Of a stretch of DNA of 64,000 nucleotides, positions 1 through 7,580 are shown piece by piece (position 1 is the first letter of the stretch; each line of letters opens with the position of its first letter). The DNA comes from Paratractidigestivibacter sp003150175 (lineage in GTDB: Bacteria; Actinomycetota; Coriobacteriia; Coriobacteriales; Atopobiaceae), in the NCBI RefSeq assembly GCF_964283195.1, contig NZ_CAXYLH010000009.1. One strand, written 5' to 3'. The position numbers were made by a program, and so were the translations under genes. The notes beneath the pieces are model-generated. The model was not told the origin of the DNA and made no database searches. It saw only the letters and a list, made by a program, of their open reading frames with translations.

Positions 1-909
1 CATGCCGCACTCGGAAAGGCCGCCGATGCCCAGGATCTCGCCGTAGTGCAGGTCGAACGAGAGGTCGGAAATCTGGCCAGGGACGCTCACGTGCTGGACG
101 GAGACGGCGACCTCGCCGGCCTTCTGGGTCTTGTAGTCCGGGTAGTCCTGACGGTAGTAGTGGCCGCCGAGCTCACGGCCGACCATGAGGACCTTGAGCT
201 TGTCCTCGTCGACCTCGGACTTCTCGACGGTGGTGATGTAGTCGCCGTCGCGCAGGATGGAGACGCGGTCGCTCATCTCGAGGACCTCGGCCATGTCGTG
301 CGAGATGAAGATCACGCAGTGACCCTTGGCGCGGACGTCGCGCATGACCTCGAAGAGCTTCTTGCGGCCGCCCTCGCCGAGCGCCGTGGTGGTCTCGTCG
401 ACGACGAGAATCTTCGGGTCGAACCAGGTGGACTTGACGATCTCGACGAGCTTGCGGTCCTCGAAGTCGTAGTTGTCGATGGGCTGGGTCGCCTTGATGT
501 AGCCGAGGCCGTAAGAGTCGAGAAGCTCCTGGGCCTTCTTGTTCATGGCGCTGGTGTTCTTGAGGCCGTTCTTGATGAACTGGTCCTCGTCGCCCAAGAA
601 CATGTTCTCGGCGACGGTGAGGCCGGACAGGGTGCCGATCTCCTGGACGACGATGGCGATACCGTGGTGGTTCGCGTCGACCTGGTTTTTGGGCGCGACC
701 TGCTCGCCGTCGAGGGTGAAGGTGCCGGAGCCGATGGGCAGGATGCCCGTCAGCATGTTGGTGAAGGTGGACTTGCCGGAGCCGTTCTCGCCGATAAGGG
801 CGTGGATCTCACCCTCGTAGAAGTCGAGGGACACCTCCTTGACGGCGTGGGTCGGGCCGAACTTCTTGTCGATCTTCTCCGCGTGGAGCAGCAGTTTCTG
901 TTCACTCAT
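1..909 (-). CDS. Sugar ABC transporter ATP-binding protein (RbsA/MglA type), 3' end outside window
   Basis: Cytoplasmic ATPase that would power import of a monosaccharide with the permease and binding protein encoded upstream. The start is the ATG at 907-909 (MSEQKLLLHAEK) and the frame stays open for 303 codons to the window edge, so the second ATPase domain is missing. Walker A is GENGSGKST at residues 40-48. The usual LSGGQ signature is replaced by a YDFEDRK-type stretch and Walker B reads VVDETTTAL instead of DEPT, so this is a divergent RbsA-like subfamily. It lies 15 bp downstream of the permease stop in the same operon. The substrate cannot be read from the sequence. Confidence 0.9.
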   Translation of the reverse strand, partial: MSEQKLLLHAEKIDKKFGPTHAVKEVSLDFYEGEIHALIGENGSGKSTFTNMLTGILPIGSGTFTLDGEQVAPKNQVDANHHGIAIVVQEIGTLSGLTVAENMFLGDEDQFIKNGLKNTSAMNKKAQELLDSYGLGYIKATQPIDNYDFEDRKLVEIVKSTWFDPKILVVDETTTALGEGGRKKLFEVMRDVRAKGHCVIFISHDMAEVLEMSDRVSILRDGDYITTVEKSEVDEDKLKVLMVGRELGGHYYRQDYPDYKTQKAGEVAVSVQHVSVPGQISDLSFDLHYGEILGIGGLSECGM

Positions 910-924
910 GGTGTGTATCCCTCC

Positions 925-1872
925 TTACTTGACGACAGCGCCCTTGATGCGCTTGGTGGTGACGAAGACGATGCCGAGCAGGGTGGCGCCGGTGACGATG
1001 TTGTTGACCGTGACGGGCATGCCGAGCGCGACGAAGCCGGCGAACATCATGGCGATGATGAACTCGCCGATGACGATGGACGCGACGGGGTGGCCGTACT
1101 TCTTGAAGGCCAGGCCAAAGAAGGTGCCCATGAGCGGCTTGAAGTTGAGCGACTGGGAGAGCATGCCGGTCATCGGGGTCTGGGCGGTGCCGTAGCCGAT
1201 GTAGAGGACGGCCATGATGCCGACGAACATGGAGCAGAGCACGAAGGCGAAGAACTTGTACTTGTCGACGTTCACGCCCATGTTCTTCGCGACGGCCTCG
1301 TTGGCGCCGATGGCGTTGACGTAGGTGCCGAGCTTGGTGTACTTGAGGATGAAGGAGCAGAGCGCGAACGCGAGGAGCGCCAGGATGAGGTTCCAGGGGT
1401 ACGCGCCGAACATCTTGTATTGATCGGCGAGGCGGGTACCGGCCCACGCGGAGGCGAAGACCGAGAAGGCCTCGTAAATCAAGGACAGGCCGACCGTGAC
1501 GATCAGCGAGGGAATACGCAGCTTAATATAGGCGAGACCGTTGGCGGCACCGAGGATAGCGCCGCACAGGATCGGGGCGACGACGAGGCCCACAACGCCG
1601 AGCATCTGCGAGAAGCCGATGGACAGCAGGCACGCCAGAACAAGAATAGAGCCGATGGAGAAGTCCCACAGGCCCATGACGACGATGAAGTAGAGGCCGC
1701 AGCCACCTACCGCGTAGATCAGGCCGGTCTGCAGATAGGTCAGCATCTGATCGGACGCACCGAAGGTGCCCGGGCACAGGAGCTTGAAAACGACCCATAC
1801 CGCGACCGTGATGATGAGGAGCAGGCCAACGCCATACCACTGGCTCTGCTTAGCCTTCTTTAGGAGTTCCAT
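925..1872 (-). CDS. Sugar ABC transporter permease (RbsC/YjfF family)
   Basis: Integral membrane permease of 315 residues, a normal length for the BPD_transp_2 (ribose/galactose/xylose) family. It is hydrophobic throughout, with about eight to ten membrane segments. It has a Gly-rich stretch GAANGLAYIKLRIPSLIVT near residues 110-130 and a conserved SVFASAWAGTR loop. It sits between the binding-protein gene (120 bp upstream, separated by a hairpin) and the ATPase gene (15 bp downstream), so the operon order is binding protein, permease, ATPase. Only one permease gene is present, as is typical of homodimeric RbsC-type importers. The sugar is unknown. Confidence 0.92.
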   Translation of the reverse strand: MELLKKAKQSQWYGVGLLLIITVAVWVVFKLLCPGTFGASDQMLTYLQTGLIYAVGGCGLYFIVVMGLWDFSIGSILVLACLLSIGFSQMLGVVGLVVAPILCGAILGAANGLAYIKLRIPSLIVTVGLSLIYEAFSVFASAWAGTRLADQYKMFGAYPWNLILALLAFALCSFILKYTKLGTYVNAIGANEAVAKNMGVNVDKYKFFAFVLCSMFVGIMAVLYIGYGTAQTPMTGMLSQSLNFKPLMGTFFGLAFKKYGHPVASIVIGEFIIAMMFAGFVALGMPVTVNNIVTGATLLGIVFVTTKRIKGAVVK

Positions 1873-1926
1873 TCACGATCCTTCCCTTTATTTCCCACAC
1901 ACGTGCTTTTACTTACAAATAGTTAA

Positions 1927-1954
1927 GGGCGGGCCCTAGGGACAGGGCCCGCCC
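1927..1954 (-). terminator. GC-rich hairpin between binding-protein and permease genes
   Basis: Arms GGGCGGGCCC (1927-1936) and GGGCCCGCCC (1945-1954) flank an 8-nt loop, with weaker outer pairing (GTTA/TAAC). No strong T tract follows on the minus strand. It lies just after the binding-protein stop. Such hairpins commonly let the binding protein be made in excess by partial termination or by protecting the mRNA 3' end. That role is inferred. Confidence 0.6.
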
Positions 1955-1992
1955 TCAGCTAACTGAGTGATGCGAGCGCAATCGCCTTGCGA

Positions 1993-3204
1993 CTAGGCGT
2001 GGCGGCTCTTGACGTCCTCGATGGACAGGGACTCGGCGGCGGTGCACAGGGCGTCGAAGTCCTTGGTGGCGAGGTCCTTCATCTCGTCGTCAGTGTAAGG
2101 AGCTTCGTCGACGAAGTACTTCTCGTAGTCCTGGTACTCCTTAACGGAGGAAACGAAGACGTAGGGGAACTTGATCTCCTTGCCGAAGTCGCCGGACTTG
2201 GGCATGAAGGAGTCGGCGCCCTTGCAGGCGGCGTAGACCATAAGGAAGGAGTAGAGCGGGTCGCAGAAGTGGCCGCCGGACTCGCAGTACATGCCGCCGG
2301 TAGCGAGCTGATCCTTGAGGTCATCCAGGAAGTCGGTGGAGGCGACGCGGATCTTGCCGGTGAGGTTCATGTTCTTGAGCTGGCCCACGGAGCCGACCAG
2401 CGGGTCGCCGCCGCCGCCGGCGACGATCAGGGCGTCCATGGTGTTGTCGGTGTTGTAGAACTGCTGGGTGACGTTGGCGCCCTCGGAGGAGGAGGTGTTG
2501 GCGTAGACCGGGTCGGAGAGGGTGGCCTGGTCGCTCGGGTTGGCGGCATTCCACTTCTCGATGCCGGACTTGTAGCCCTTCCAGCGCTCCTGGAAGGTGG
2601 CGTCGCCGACGGTCCAGCCCTCGAGCTTGATGTTGCGGGCGCCCTTCTGGATGCCCTCGTAGGCGTCGGAGTTGTCGGCGGTCAGCAGCTCAACGAGCTT
2701 CTCGCCGTTGCCGACCTCGTCCTCGTGGACGGCGCCGACGTAGTACTGGGAGTTCTCGGCGAGCGAGTAGACGTCGGGCGAGTTCTCCTTAGAAATCATG
2801 CGGTAGAACTGAGCCAGATAGACCTGGTTGTCGTTGCAGGTGTTGATGGCGGCGGTCATCTCGGAGTCGGCGGAGTTGCAGACAACGATGCCGTTGCAGC
2901 CGGCGGCACAGAGGGTCTCGATGGAGGCAGTGACCTGCTCGGAGACGTGGCCCTGGTCGACCGTGGTGATCTCGACGCCGAGGATGTCGGCGGCCTTCTT
3001 GATGATGTCGACGGAGAGCTTGCCGAGGGCGTCGGTGGAGGACCAGATCGAGACGCCGATCTTGATCTTCTCGCCGTCGGAGCTGCCGCCGTCGGAGCTG
3101 GAGCTGCCGCCGTCGCCGGAGCAGCCTGCGAGACCGGCGAGGCCCGCGACGCCGCCGGTCAGGCCGGCGTACTTGAGGAAGTTCCTCCTCGAAAGATTAC
3201 CCAT
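1993..3204 (-). CDS. Sugar ABC transporter substrate-binding lipoprotein, Tat-type signal
   Basis: Extracellular binding protein of 403 residues, first gene of the importer operon running to position 1. The N-terminus reads MGNLSRRNFLKYAGLTGG, matching the twin-arginine S-R-R-x-F-L-K pattern. It is followed by a hydrophobic core and a lipobox LAGC, so it is probably exported folded and lipid-anchored. A Ser/Gly/Asp linker precedes the mature domain, which begins KIKIGVSIWSSTDALGK and fits the periplasmic-binding-protein fold 1 (Peripla_BP_4) family. The stop at 1993 leaves a hairpin before the permease gene. The ligand is not predictable. The gap upstream carries many TGTAAAC-type half sites. 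Confidence 0.9.
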   Translation of the reverse strand: MGNLSRRNFLKYAGLTGGVAGLAGLAGCSGDGGSSSSDGGSSDGEKIKIGVSIWSSTDALGKLSVDIIKKAADILGVEITTVDQGHVSEQVTASIETLCAAGCNGIVVCNSADSEMTAAINTCNDNQVYLAQFYRMISKENSPDVYSLAENSQYYVGAVHEDEVGNGEKLVELLTADNSDAYEGIQKGARNIKLEGWTVGDATFQERWKGYKSGIEKWNAANPSDQATLSDPVYANTSSSEGANVTQQFYNTDNTMDALIVAGGGGDPLVGSVGQLKNMNLTGKIRVASTDFLDDLKDQLATGGMYCESGGHFCDPLYSFLMVYAACKGADSFMPKSGDFGKEIKFPYVFVSSVKEYQDYEKYFVDEAPYTDDEMKDLATKDFDALCTAAESLSIEDVKSRHA

Positions 3205-3272
3205 AGTGCTTCCTTCCCTTCATCTTGCTTCCCTCGCCTGCACCCGATGTGCAAGCTCACTGAAAACAATGT

Positions 3273-3297
3273 GTAAACAGCGAAACCGACTGTTTAC
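3273..3297. promoter_or_regulatory. Perfect inverted repeat GTAAACAG-N9-CTGTTTAC before the sugar ABC operon
   Basis: GTAAACAG at 3273-3280 and CTGTTTAC at 3290-3297 form a perfect 8-bp inverted repeat, 69 bp upstream of the binding-protein start codon. The position suits an operator for the minus-strand operon. The half site resembles sites used by LacI-family and similar sugar regulators, but no regulator gene is adjacent within the window. Confidence 0.55.
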
Positions 3298-3541
3298 TAC
3301 ATCCAAGGTTATGAGCAGGGCTGCTCGCGCCCTGCTGTTTGTGGGATCCGGGTGCCAGCGAGGGTTCTGCAGGCTCGTTATCCCCATTCGCCGAGCAAAG
3401 ATGCCGCTCGGCGAAAACCGCCTTGTTCCTGCGAAAACTTTCGTGCAAGGCGGGTCGTGCCGTCGTTCTGGACTTTGTCTGTTCTGGACTTTGTCTGACC
3501 TATTTCTAATCCCTTACAGAACGCTTGCGACCATCCACTGC

Positions 3542-3723
3542 GGTAAACGGTATCGAATGTCTCGTGAACGGTCTGTTTATATGTTTGTTTATATCCAAAT
3601 GCCTGTTAAGTGGGTTTCTTTGTTTAGTAGTGTTTAGGTTGAATGCCTAGTTAAACGGTTTAAGGGCCGAATTGCATGGTTGTAACCAGTTGAACCGTTG
3701 GATGTAAACAGTTTTTTAAACAG
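3542..3723. promoter_or_regulatory. Cluster of TAAACNG half sites in the divergent gap
   Basis: Related words recur here: GGTAAACGG (3542-3550), GTGAACGG (3564-3571), CTGTTTAT (3573-3580), the perfect palindrome TTAAACGGTTTAA (3651-3663), TGTAAACAG (3703-3711) and TTAAACAG (3716-3723). The surrounding sequence, about 3270-3720, is much more AT-rich than its neighbours and holds no credible gene on either strand. It separates the minus-strand sugar importer from the plus-strand UPF0210 gene. A multi-site operator region is the simplest reading. Confidence 0.45.
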
Positions 3724-3904
3724 CGCGGGGCAGCGGGGCGGGGGCGGCGCGGCTTCCGCCCACACGGGCCTCAGCCGCGAGTGTTCGCCGCACGCCCCCG
3801 CACGCGGGGCAGAAGGCGCCGGGCGGGCAGGGCTTCTTTCCGCCCGACCGGTTGCCGCTAAGTTACCGCGGCCGGCGCGACACGTCCCTCGGGCTCGCGC
3901 ACCT

Positions 3905-3910
3905 TATACT
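3905..3910 (+). promoter_or_regulatory. Candidate -10 box (TATACT) for the UPF0210 gene
   Basis: TATACT lies 38 bp before the GTG start at 3949, so transcription would begin near 3918. No good -35 hexamer is seen at the right spacing, which is common in high-GC actinobacteria. The same TATACT word precedes several other genes in this window (19078, 31501). Confidence 0.45.
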
Positions 3911-3948
3911 TGTCGTACGTCAACTCACGATCCGCAAAGGGGCACGCA

Positions 3949-5313
3949 GTGGACATCACACCGCAGGAAGTGGCCGAGACCCTCAGCATGGTTTCCGAGC
4001 AGAACCTCGACCTCCGCACCATCACCATGGGCATCAGCCTGGCCGGATGCGCCGACGAGGACATGGCCCGCATGTGCGACAAGGTCTACGACAAGATCAC
4101 CACCACGGCCGAGAACCTCGTCCAGACCGCCGATGACCTGCAGAGCGAGTACGGCATCCCCATCGCGAACAAGCGCGTGAGCGTGACGCCCGTCGCCCAG
4201 ATCGCCGCCGGCTGCCCGGACGAGGACCTCTCGCCCATCGCGCACGCCATGGACCGCGCGGCCGAGACCCTCGGCATCGACTTCATGGGCGGCTTCAGCG
4301 CCCTCGTCCAGAAGGGCATCGGTGCCACCGATCGCAAGCTCATCAACTCCGTGCCCGAGGCGTTGGCCACGACCGACCGCGTGTGCTCGTCGCTCAACAT
4401 CGCCTCGACCCGCGCCGGCATAAACATGGACGCCGTGCTTCTTTCCGCGCAGACCATCCAGGAGTGCGCGCGCCGCACGGTCGACACCGACTGCTACGGC
4501 GCCGCCAAGTTCGTGGTCTTCGCGAACATGGTCGAGGACTCGCCGTTCATGGCGGGCGCCGTCCATGGCTCCGGCGAGGCCGACGCCGTCATCAACGTGG
4601 GCGTCAGCGGCCCCGGCGTCATGGCAGCCGCCCTCTCGGAGCTTCCCGACGACGCGAACCTCATGCAAGTCGCCGAGCAGATAAAGAAGACCGCCTTCAA
4701 GATCACCCGCGCCGGCGAGCTCATGAGCCGCGAGGCCTCGCGCCGCCTCGGCGTCGAGAAGGGCATCGTCGACCTCAGCCTCGCGCCGACGCCCGCGGCC
4801 GGCGACTCCGTGGCCAAGATCCTCGAGATCATCGGCGTGGGCCAGTGCGGCGGCCCCGGCACGACGGCCGCGCTCGCCCTTCTTAACGACTGCGTGAAGA
4901 AGGGCGGCGTCATGGCGTCGTCCTCGGTGGGCGGGCTCTCCGGCGCGTTCATCCCCGTGTCCGAGGACGCCGGCATGATCCAGGCCGCCGTCGACGGCGC
5001 GCTCTCCATCGAGAAGCTCGAGGCCATGACCTGCGTGTGCTCCGTGGGCCTCGACATGATCGCCATCCCCGGCGACACCTCGGTCGAGGCCATCGCCGGC
5101 ATCATCGCCGACGAGATGGCCATCGGCGTGATCAACACCAAGACCACCGCCGTGCGCCTGATCCCCGCCATCGGCAAGTCCGAGGGCGAGATGCTCGAGT
5201 TCGGCGGGCTCTTCGGCTCGGCGCCGATCATGCCGGTGAACACCCACGCGGGCAACGTCTTCGCCCACCGCGGCGGCCGCTTCCCCGCGCCGCTGAACTC
5301 GCTGAAGAACTAG
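3949..5313 (+). CDS. UPF0210 (DUF711, 'PFL family') protein
   Basis: Conserved protein of 454 residues, the usual length of UPF0210 members. An ATG at 3910 is in frame, but the GTG at 3949 is preferred. It has AAAGGGG (3936-3942) in the ribosome-binding position and gives the family-like N-terminus VDITPQEVAETLSMVSEQNL. Conserved stretches include RTITMGISLAGCAD, GCPDEDLSPIA, LAPTPAAGDSVA and the C-terminal GLFGSAPIMPVN. The name 'PFL family' is historical; the catalytic glycyl-radical motif of pyruvate formate-lyase is not seen and the biochemical role is unknown. In many genomes an ACT-domain protein neighbours it, but none does here. Confidence 0.9.
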   Translation: MDITPQEVAETLSMVSEQNLDLRTITMGISLAGCADEDMARMCDKVYDKITTTAENLVQTADDLQSEYGIPIANKRVSVTPVAQIAAGCPDEDLSPIAHAMDRAAETLGIDFMGGFSALVQKGIGATDRKLINSVPEALATTDRVCSSLNIASTRAGINMDAVLLSAQTIQECARRTVDTDCYGAAKFVVFANMVEDSPFMAGAVHGSGEADAVINVGVSGPGVMAAALSELPDDANLMQVAEQIKKTAFKITRAGELMSREASRRLGVEKGIVDLSLAPTPAAGDSVAKILEIIGVGQCGGPGTTAALALLNDCVKKGGVMASSSVGGLSGAFIPVSEDAGMIQAAVDGALSIEKLEAMTCVCSVGLDMIAIPGDTSVEAIAGIIADEMAIGVINTKTTAVRLIPAIGKSEGEMLEFGGLFGSAPIMPVNTHAGNVFAHRGGRFPAPLNSLKN

Positions 5314-5365
5314 GGCGGCGAGCTGGGGGGCGGGGTTCTTGCCGCTTCGTAAGCAACATCCAGAG

Positions 5366-5400
5366 GTTAGGGTGCTTCCGCGGAAGCACCCTAACTTTTT
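5366..5400 (+). terminator. Perfect 15-bp palindrome with T tract after the UPF0210 gene
   Basis: GTTAGGGTGCTTCCG (5366-5380) is followed directly by its exact reverse complement (5381-5395) and by TTTTT. A loopless palindrome must open a few central bases to fold, but stem plus T tract make a good intrinsic terminator. It is also the first of three related palindromes in this gap. Confidence 0.7.
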
Positions 5401-5462
5401 GAATTCAGGGCATTTTTCGCAAAACACCAGTTGGCAAGAAGTCTATGCCCCTCTTGCCAGCA

Positions 5463-5587
5463 CTTAGGGTACTTCTACAGAAGTACCCTAAGTCTGCGGT
5501 TGGAGAGAAGAGCTTCTCGCCAACTGGGGTTTTGTCGCCTAGAAGCCTATGTTTAAGGAAATAGGGTACTTCCGTAGAAGTACCCTA
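5463..5587. repeat. Two further copies of the TAGGGTRCTTC inverted repeat, nested
   Basis: Copy 2 is CTTAGGGTACTTCT-AC-AGAAGTACCCTAAG (5463-5492). Copy 3 is TAGGGTACTTC-CGTA-GAAGTACCCTA (5562-5587). Both match the terminator at 5366-5395 except for GTGC/GCAC versus GTAC/GTAC, a compensatory change kept in both arms. An outer pair, CCAGTTGGCAAGAAG near 5429 and CTTCTCGCCAACTGG near 5512, encloses copy 2. No gene is seen in 5314-5768. The whole gap looks like a multi-hairpin element rather than a simple terminator. Confidence 0.75.
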
Positions 5588-5768
5588 AGATCGCGGTTGA
5601 AGAAGCGACCAACCCTGAAGGAACGGCAGGTTGACGGGCAGCAGACCCGCGACTGCCAAGGGTGTCCCAGAAAGCTGCACGCAATGGCTGTCACCCAGTG
5701 ATAGGTGGCACCCGGTGATGGCGGCGGGAGGCACGGCCCGTCGCCGGCTTGGCGCGGCTGCGCCTCGC

Positions 5769-6683
5769 CTAGCCCAGGAAGCGCACCTCGGGCTCGAGGC
5801 GAACGCCGGAGGTCCGCTCGACCTCGTCCTGGACGTGCTCGATCACGGCGTGGACGTCGGCCGCGGTGGCGCCGCCGACGTTGACGACGAAGCCGGCGTG
5901 CTTCTTGCTGACCGCGGCGCCGCCGGACTGGTAGCCCTTGAGGCCCGCGTCGGTGATGAGCTTGCCCGCGAAGTAGCCCTTGGGGCGCTTGAAGGTGGAG
6001 CCGGCGGAGGGCAGCTCGAGGGGCTGCTTCTCTTCCCGCTGGTGAGTGAGGTCGTCCATGGTCGCGCGGATCTTCTCGGGGTCGCCGCGGTCGAGGTCGA
6101 AGGTGGCCGAGAGCACGACCCAGCCCTCGTCGGCGATGCGGCTCTGACGGTATCCGAGCGCGAGGTCCTCCACGGCGACGTCGTCGAGCGAGCCATCGGG
6201 CAGCAGCACGCGGACCTCCTTGAGCACGTCGGCCATGCAGCCGCCGTACGCGCCCGCGTTCATGAAGCACGCGCCGCCGACCGAGCCCGGGATGCCGCAG
6301 GCGAACTCGAGGCCGGAAAGCCCCAGCTCGCAGGCCATTTCGGAAGCCTCGCGCAAGCCCACGCCCGCCTGGCAGCACATCTGGTCGCCCTCGACCGAGA
6401 CGCCCATGAGCCCGTCGGCCACGGCGACGATCACGCCGCGGTAGCCCTCGTCGGACACGAGCAGGTCCGAGCCGCAGCCCAAAACGAAATAGTCCGCGCC
6501 CGCGTCCTTGCACGCAGTGATGACGTCGCGTACCTCGTCGAAGTCCTCGGGAATGACGTAGAAGTCTGCAGGACCGCCTATCTCGAACGTCGTGTGCTCG
6601 CTCATCGGCTCGTCTACCAGCAGGTTGTCTTCGCCGACAATGGCGCGGAGCCTCCATTCGAGGGGACTGTCGCTCTCGGACAT
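5769..6683 (-). CDS. murB: UDP-N-acetylmuramate dehydrogenase
   Basis: Reduces UDP-GlcNAc-enolpyruvate to UDP-MurNAc with NADPH and FAD, the second committed step of peptidoglycan precursor synthesis, in the cytoplasm. It has 304 residues. Seen are the FAD-binding stretch GCGSDLLVSDEGYRG, the family signature ACGIPGSVGGACFMNAGAYGG, GYRQSR, SAGSTFKRP (proton-donor Ser region) and the terminal EPEVRFLG with the catalytic Glu. This layout fits type II MurB. An in-frame ATG exists at 6776, but the start at 6683 (MSESDSPLEW) has AAGGAAG just upstream and removes an atypical basic leader. It is a single gene, convergent with the repeat-rich gap after UPF0210. Confidence 0.93.
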   Translation of the reverse strand: MSESDSPLEWRLRAIVGEDNLLVDEPMSEHTTFEIGGPADFYVIPEDFDEVRDVITACKDAGADYFVLGCGSDLLVSDEGYRGVIVAVADGLMGVSVEGDQMCCQAGVGLREASEMACELGLSGLEFACGIPGSVGGACFMNAGAYGGCMADVLKEVRVLLPDGSLDDVAVEDLALGYRQSRIADEGWVVLSATFDLDRGDPEKIRATMDDLTHQREEKQPLELPSAGSTFKRPKGYFAGKLITDAGLKGYQSGGAAVSKKHAGFVVNVGGATAADVHAVIEHVQDEVERTSGVRLEPEVRFLG

Positions 6684-6823
6684 CTCTTCCTTTCTTTTGG
6701 ACATCAGAAGTCGCGCGCGGGCGCGCAATGGCGCGAGTATAGCAGTACAGCGGGGCGATTTTGCGTTCACGGCCATTCCCTTACAGTTTGCCGACCGAGC
6801 GGCATTCCCTTACGCCCGCGTGA

Positions 6824-6829
6824 TATAGT
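6824..6829 (+). promoter_or_regulatory. Candidate -10 box (TATAGT) for the FMN riboswitch transcript
   Basis: TATAGT ends 14 bp before the riboswitch begins, so the transcript would start near 6836 and carry the whole aptamer. No clear -35 hexamer is seen at 16-18 bp. Confidence 0.5.
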
Positions 6830-6843
6830 CTTCCGCGTCAGTT

Positions 6844-6986
6844 TCAGGGCGGGGTGAGATTCCCCACTGGCGGTAACGGGAGCGACGGCAAGAAGCCCGG
6901 CGCGAGGCCCGAAGTCCGCGACCCGCGAAAATGCGGTGGACCTGGTGAGAATCCAGGACCAACGGTCAAAGTCCGGATGGAAGAAA
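6844..6986 (+). promoter_or_regulatory. FMN riboswitch (RFN element)
   Basis: The conserved RFN blocks appear in order: GGGCGGGGTGAGATTCCCCA (6847-6866), CTGGCGGTAA, AGCCCGGCGCGAGG, GCGACCCGC, CCTGGTGAGAATCCAGG, ACGGTCAAAGTCCGGATGGAAGAA. This is the flavin mononucleotide aptamer. The ribosome-binding site GGAGG (6988-6992) of the next gene starts right at the aptamer's 3' edge. FMN binding would therefore probably block translation initiation of ribU, and possibly expression of the linked ECF module. The target gene ribU confirms the assignment. Confidence 0.95.
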
Positions 6987-6998
6987 CGGAGGCCAATC

Positions 6999-7574
6999 AT
7001 GGCTACTTCCACGCACGCTACGCACGACACGCACTCCACCACCGCCGGCTCCGGCTGGTCGACGCGACGGATCGCGGTGACGGCGCTATTCTGCGCGCTC
7101 TCGCTCATCACGAGCTTCATCGAGATCCCCATCTTCCCGCCGGCGCCGTGGCTCGAGTACGACCCGTCCTGCGTCGTCGCGCTGGTTGCCGGGCTCGCGT
7201 TCGGGCCCGCCACGGGCACCATCGTGGTCGTGCTCTCGTGGCTCGTGCACCTCGTGTTCCAGTTCAGCCCGTGGGGCGTCCTCATGGCCATCGCCGCGAA
7301 CGTATCGCTGGTCGTCCCCTGCTCGCTGATCGCGCGCAAGGTCTCCGGCAGGCGCGGGCTGGCCTGCGGCATGGGCGTGGGCGCCGCGGTGTCGCTGGTC
7401 GTGTGCATCGTCATGAACCTCTTTGTCACGCCGCTCTACACCGCCGTGACCATGGAGGCCGTCGTCGCGATGATCCTGCCGATCCTGCTTCCCTTCAACC
7501 TGCTCAAGCTCGTGCTCAACTGCGCGCTGACCGCGCTGGTGCAGGGCCCCGTCTCCAAGGCGCTGGCGGAGTAG
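6999..7574 (+). CDS. ribU: Riboflavin ECF transporter substrate-binding S component
   Basis: Membrane S component of 191 residues that captures riboflavin and docks on an ECF module (EcfA/A'/T). The start is the ATG at 6999, placed 6 bp after GGAGG and directly behind the FMN riboswitch. A Thr/His-rich cytosolic N-terminus precedes the RibU-like segments RRIAVTALFCALSLITSF, YDPSCVVALVAGLAFGP and a C-terminal LPFNLLKLVLNCALTALVQ helix; about six membrane helices are expected. The fused ATPase gene follows after 6 bp. Riboswitch plus family match make riboflavin the substrate with high confidence. Confidence 0.95.
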   Translation: MATSTHATHDTHSTTAGSGWSTRRIAVTALFCALSLITSFIEIPIFPPAPWLEYDPSCVVALVAGLAFGPATGTIVVVLSWLVHLVFQFSPWGVLMAIAANVSLVVPCSLIARKVSGRRGLACGMGVGAAVSLVVCIVMNLFVTPLYTAVTMEAVVAMILPILLPFNLLKLVLNCALTALVQGPVSKALAE

Positions 7575-7580
7575 GCGCGC

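Noticed and set aside
46..1863. Long open frame on the plus strand (605 codons) opposite the ABC genes
   Set aside because: Mirror frame of real minus-strand genes in high-GC DNA: no recognisable domain, poor composition (runs of Asp, Glu, Leu, Val), and the opposite strand has clear ATPase and permease motifs.
3205..3948. Possible small genes in the gap between the sugar importer and UPF0210
   Set aside because: Frames there lack ribosome-binding sites and family features; the sequence is better explained as regulatory.
3925..5427. 500-codon minus-strand frame opposite the UPF0210 gene
   Set aside because: Shadow of the conserved gene; its sequence is a low-complexity Gly/Asp/His/Val string with no start signal.
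5366..5587. CRISPR array from regularly recurring repeats
   Set aside because: Only three copies, each a palindrome on its own, unequal spacing and no cas genes.
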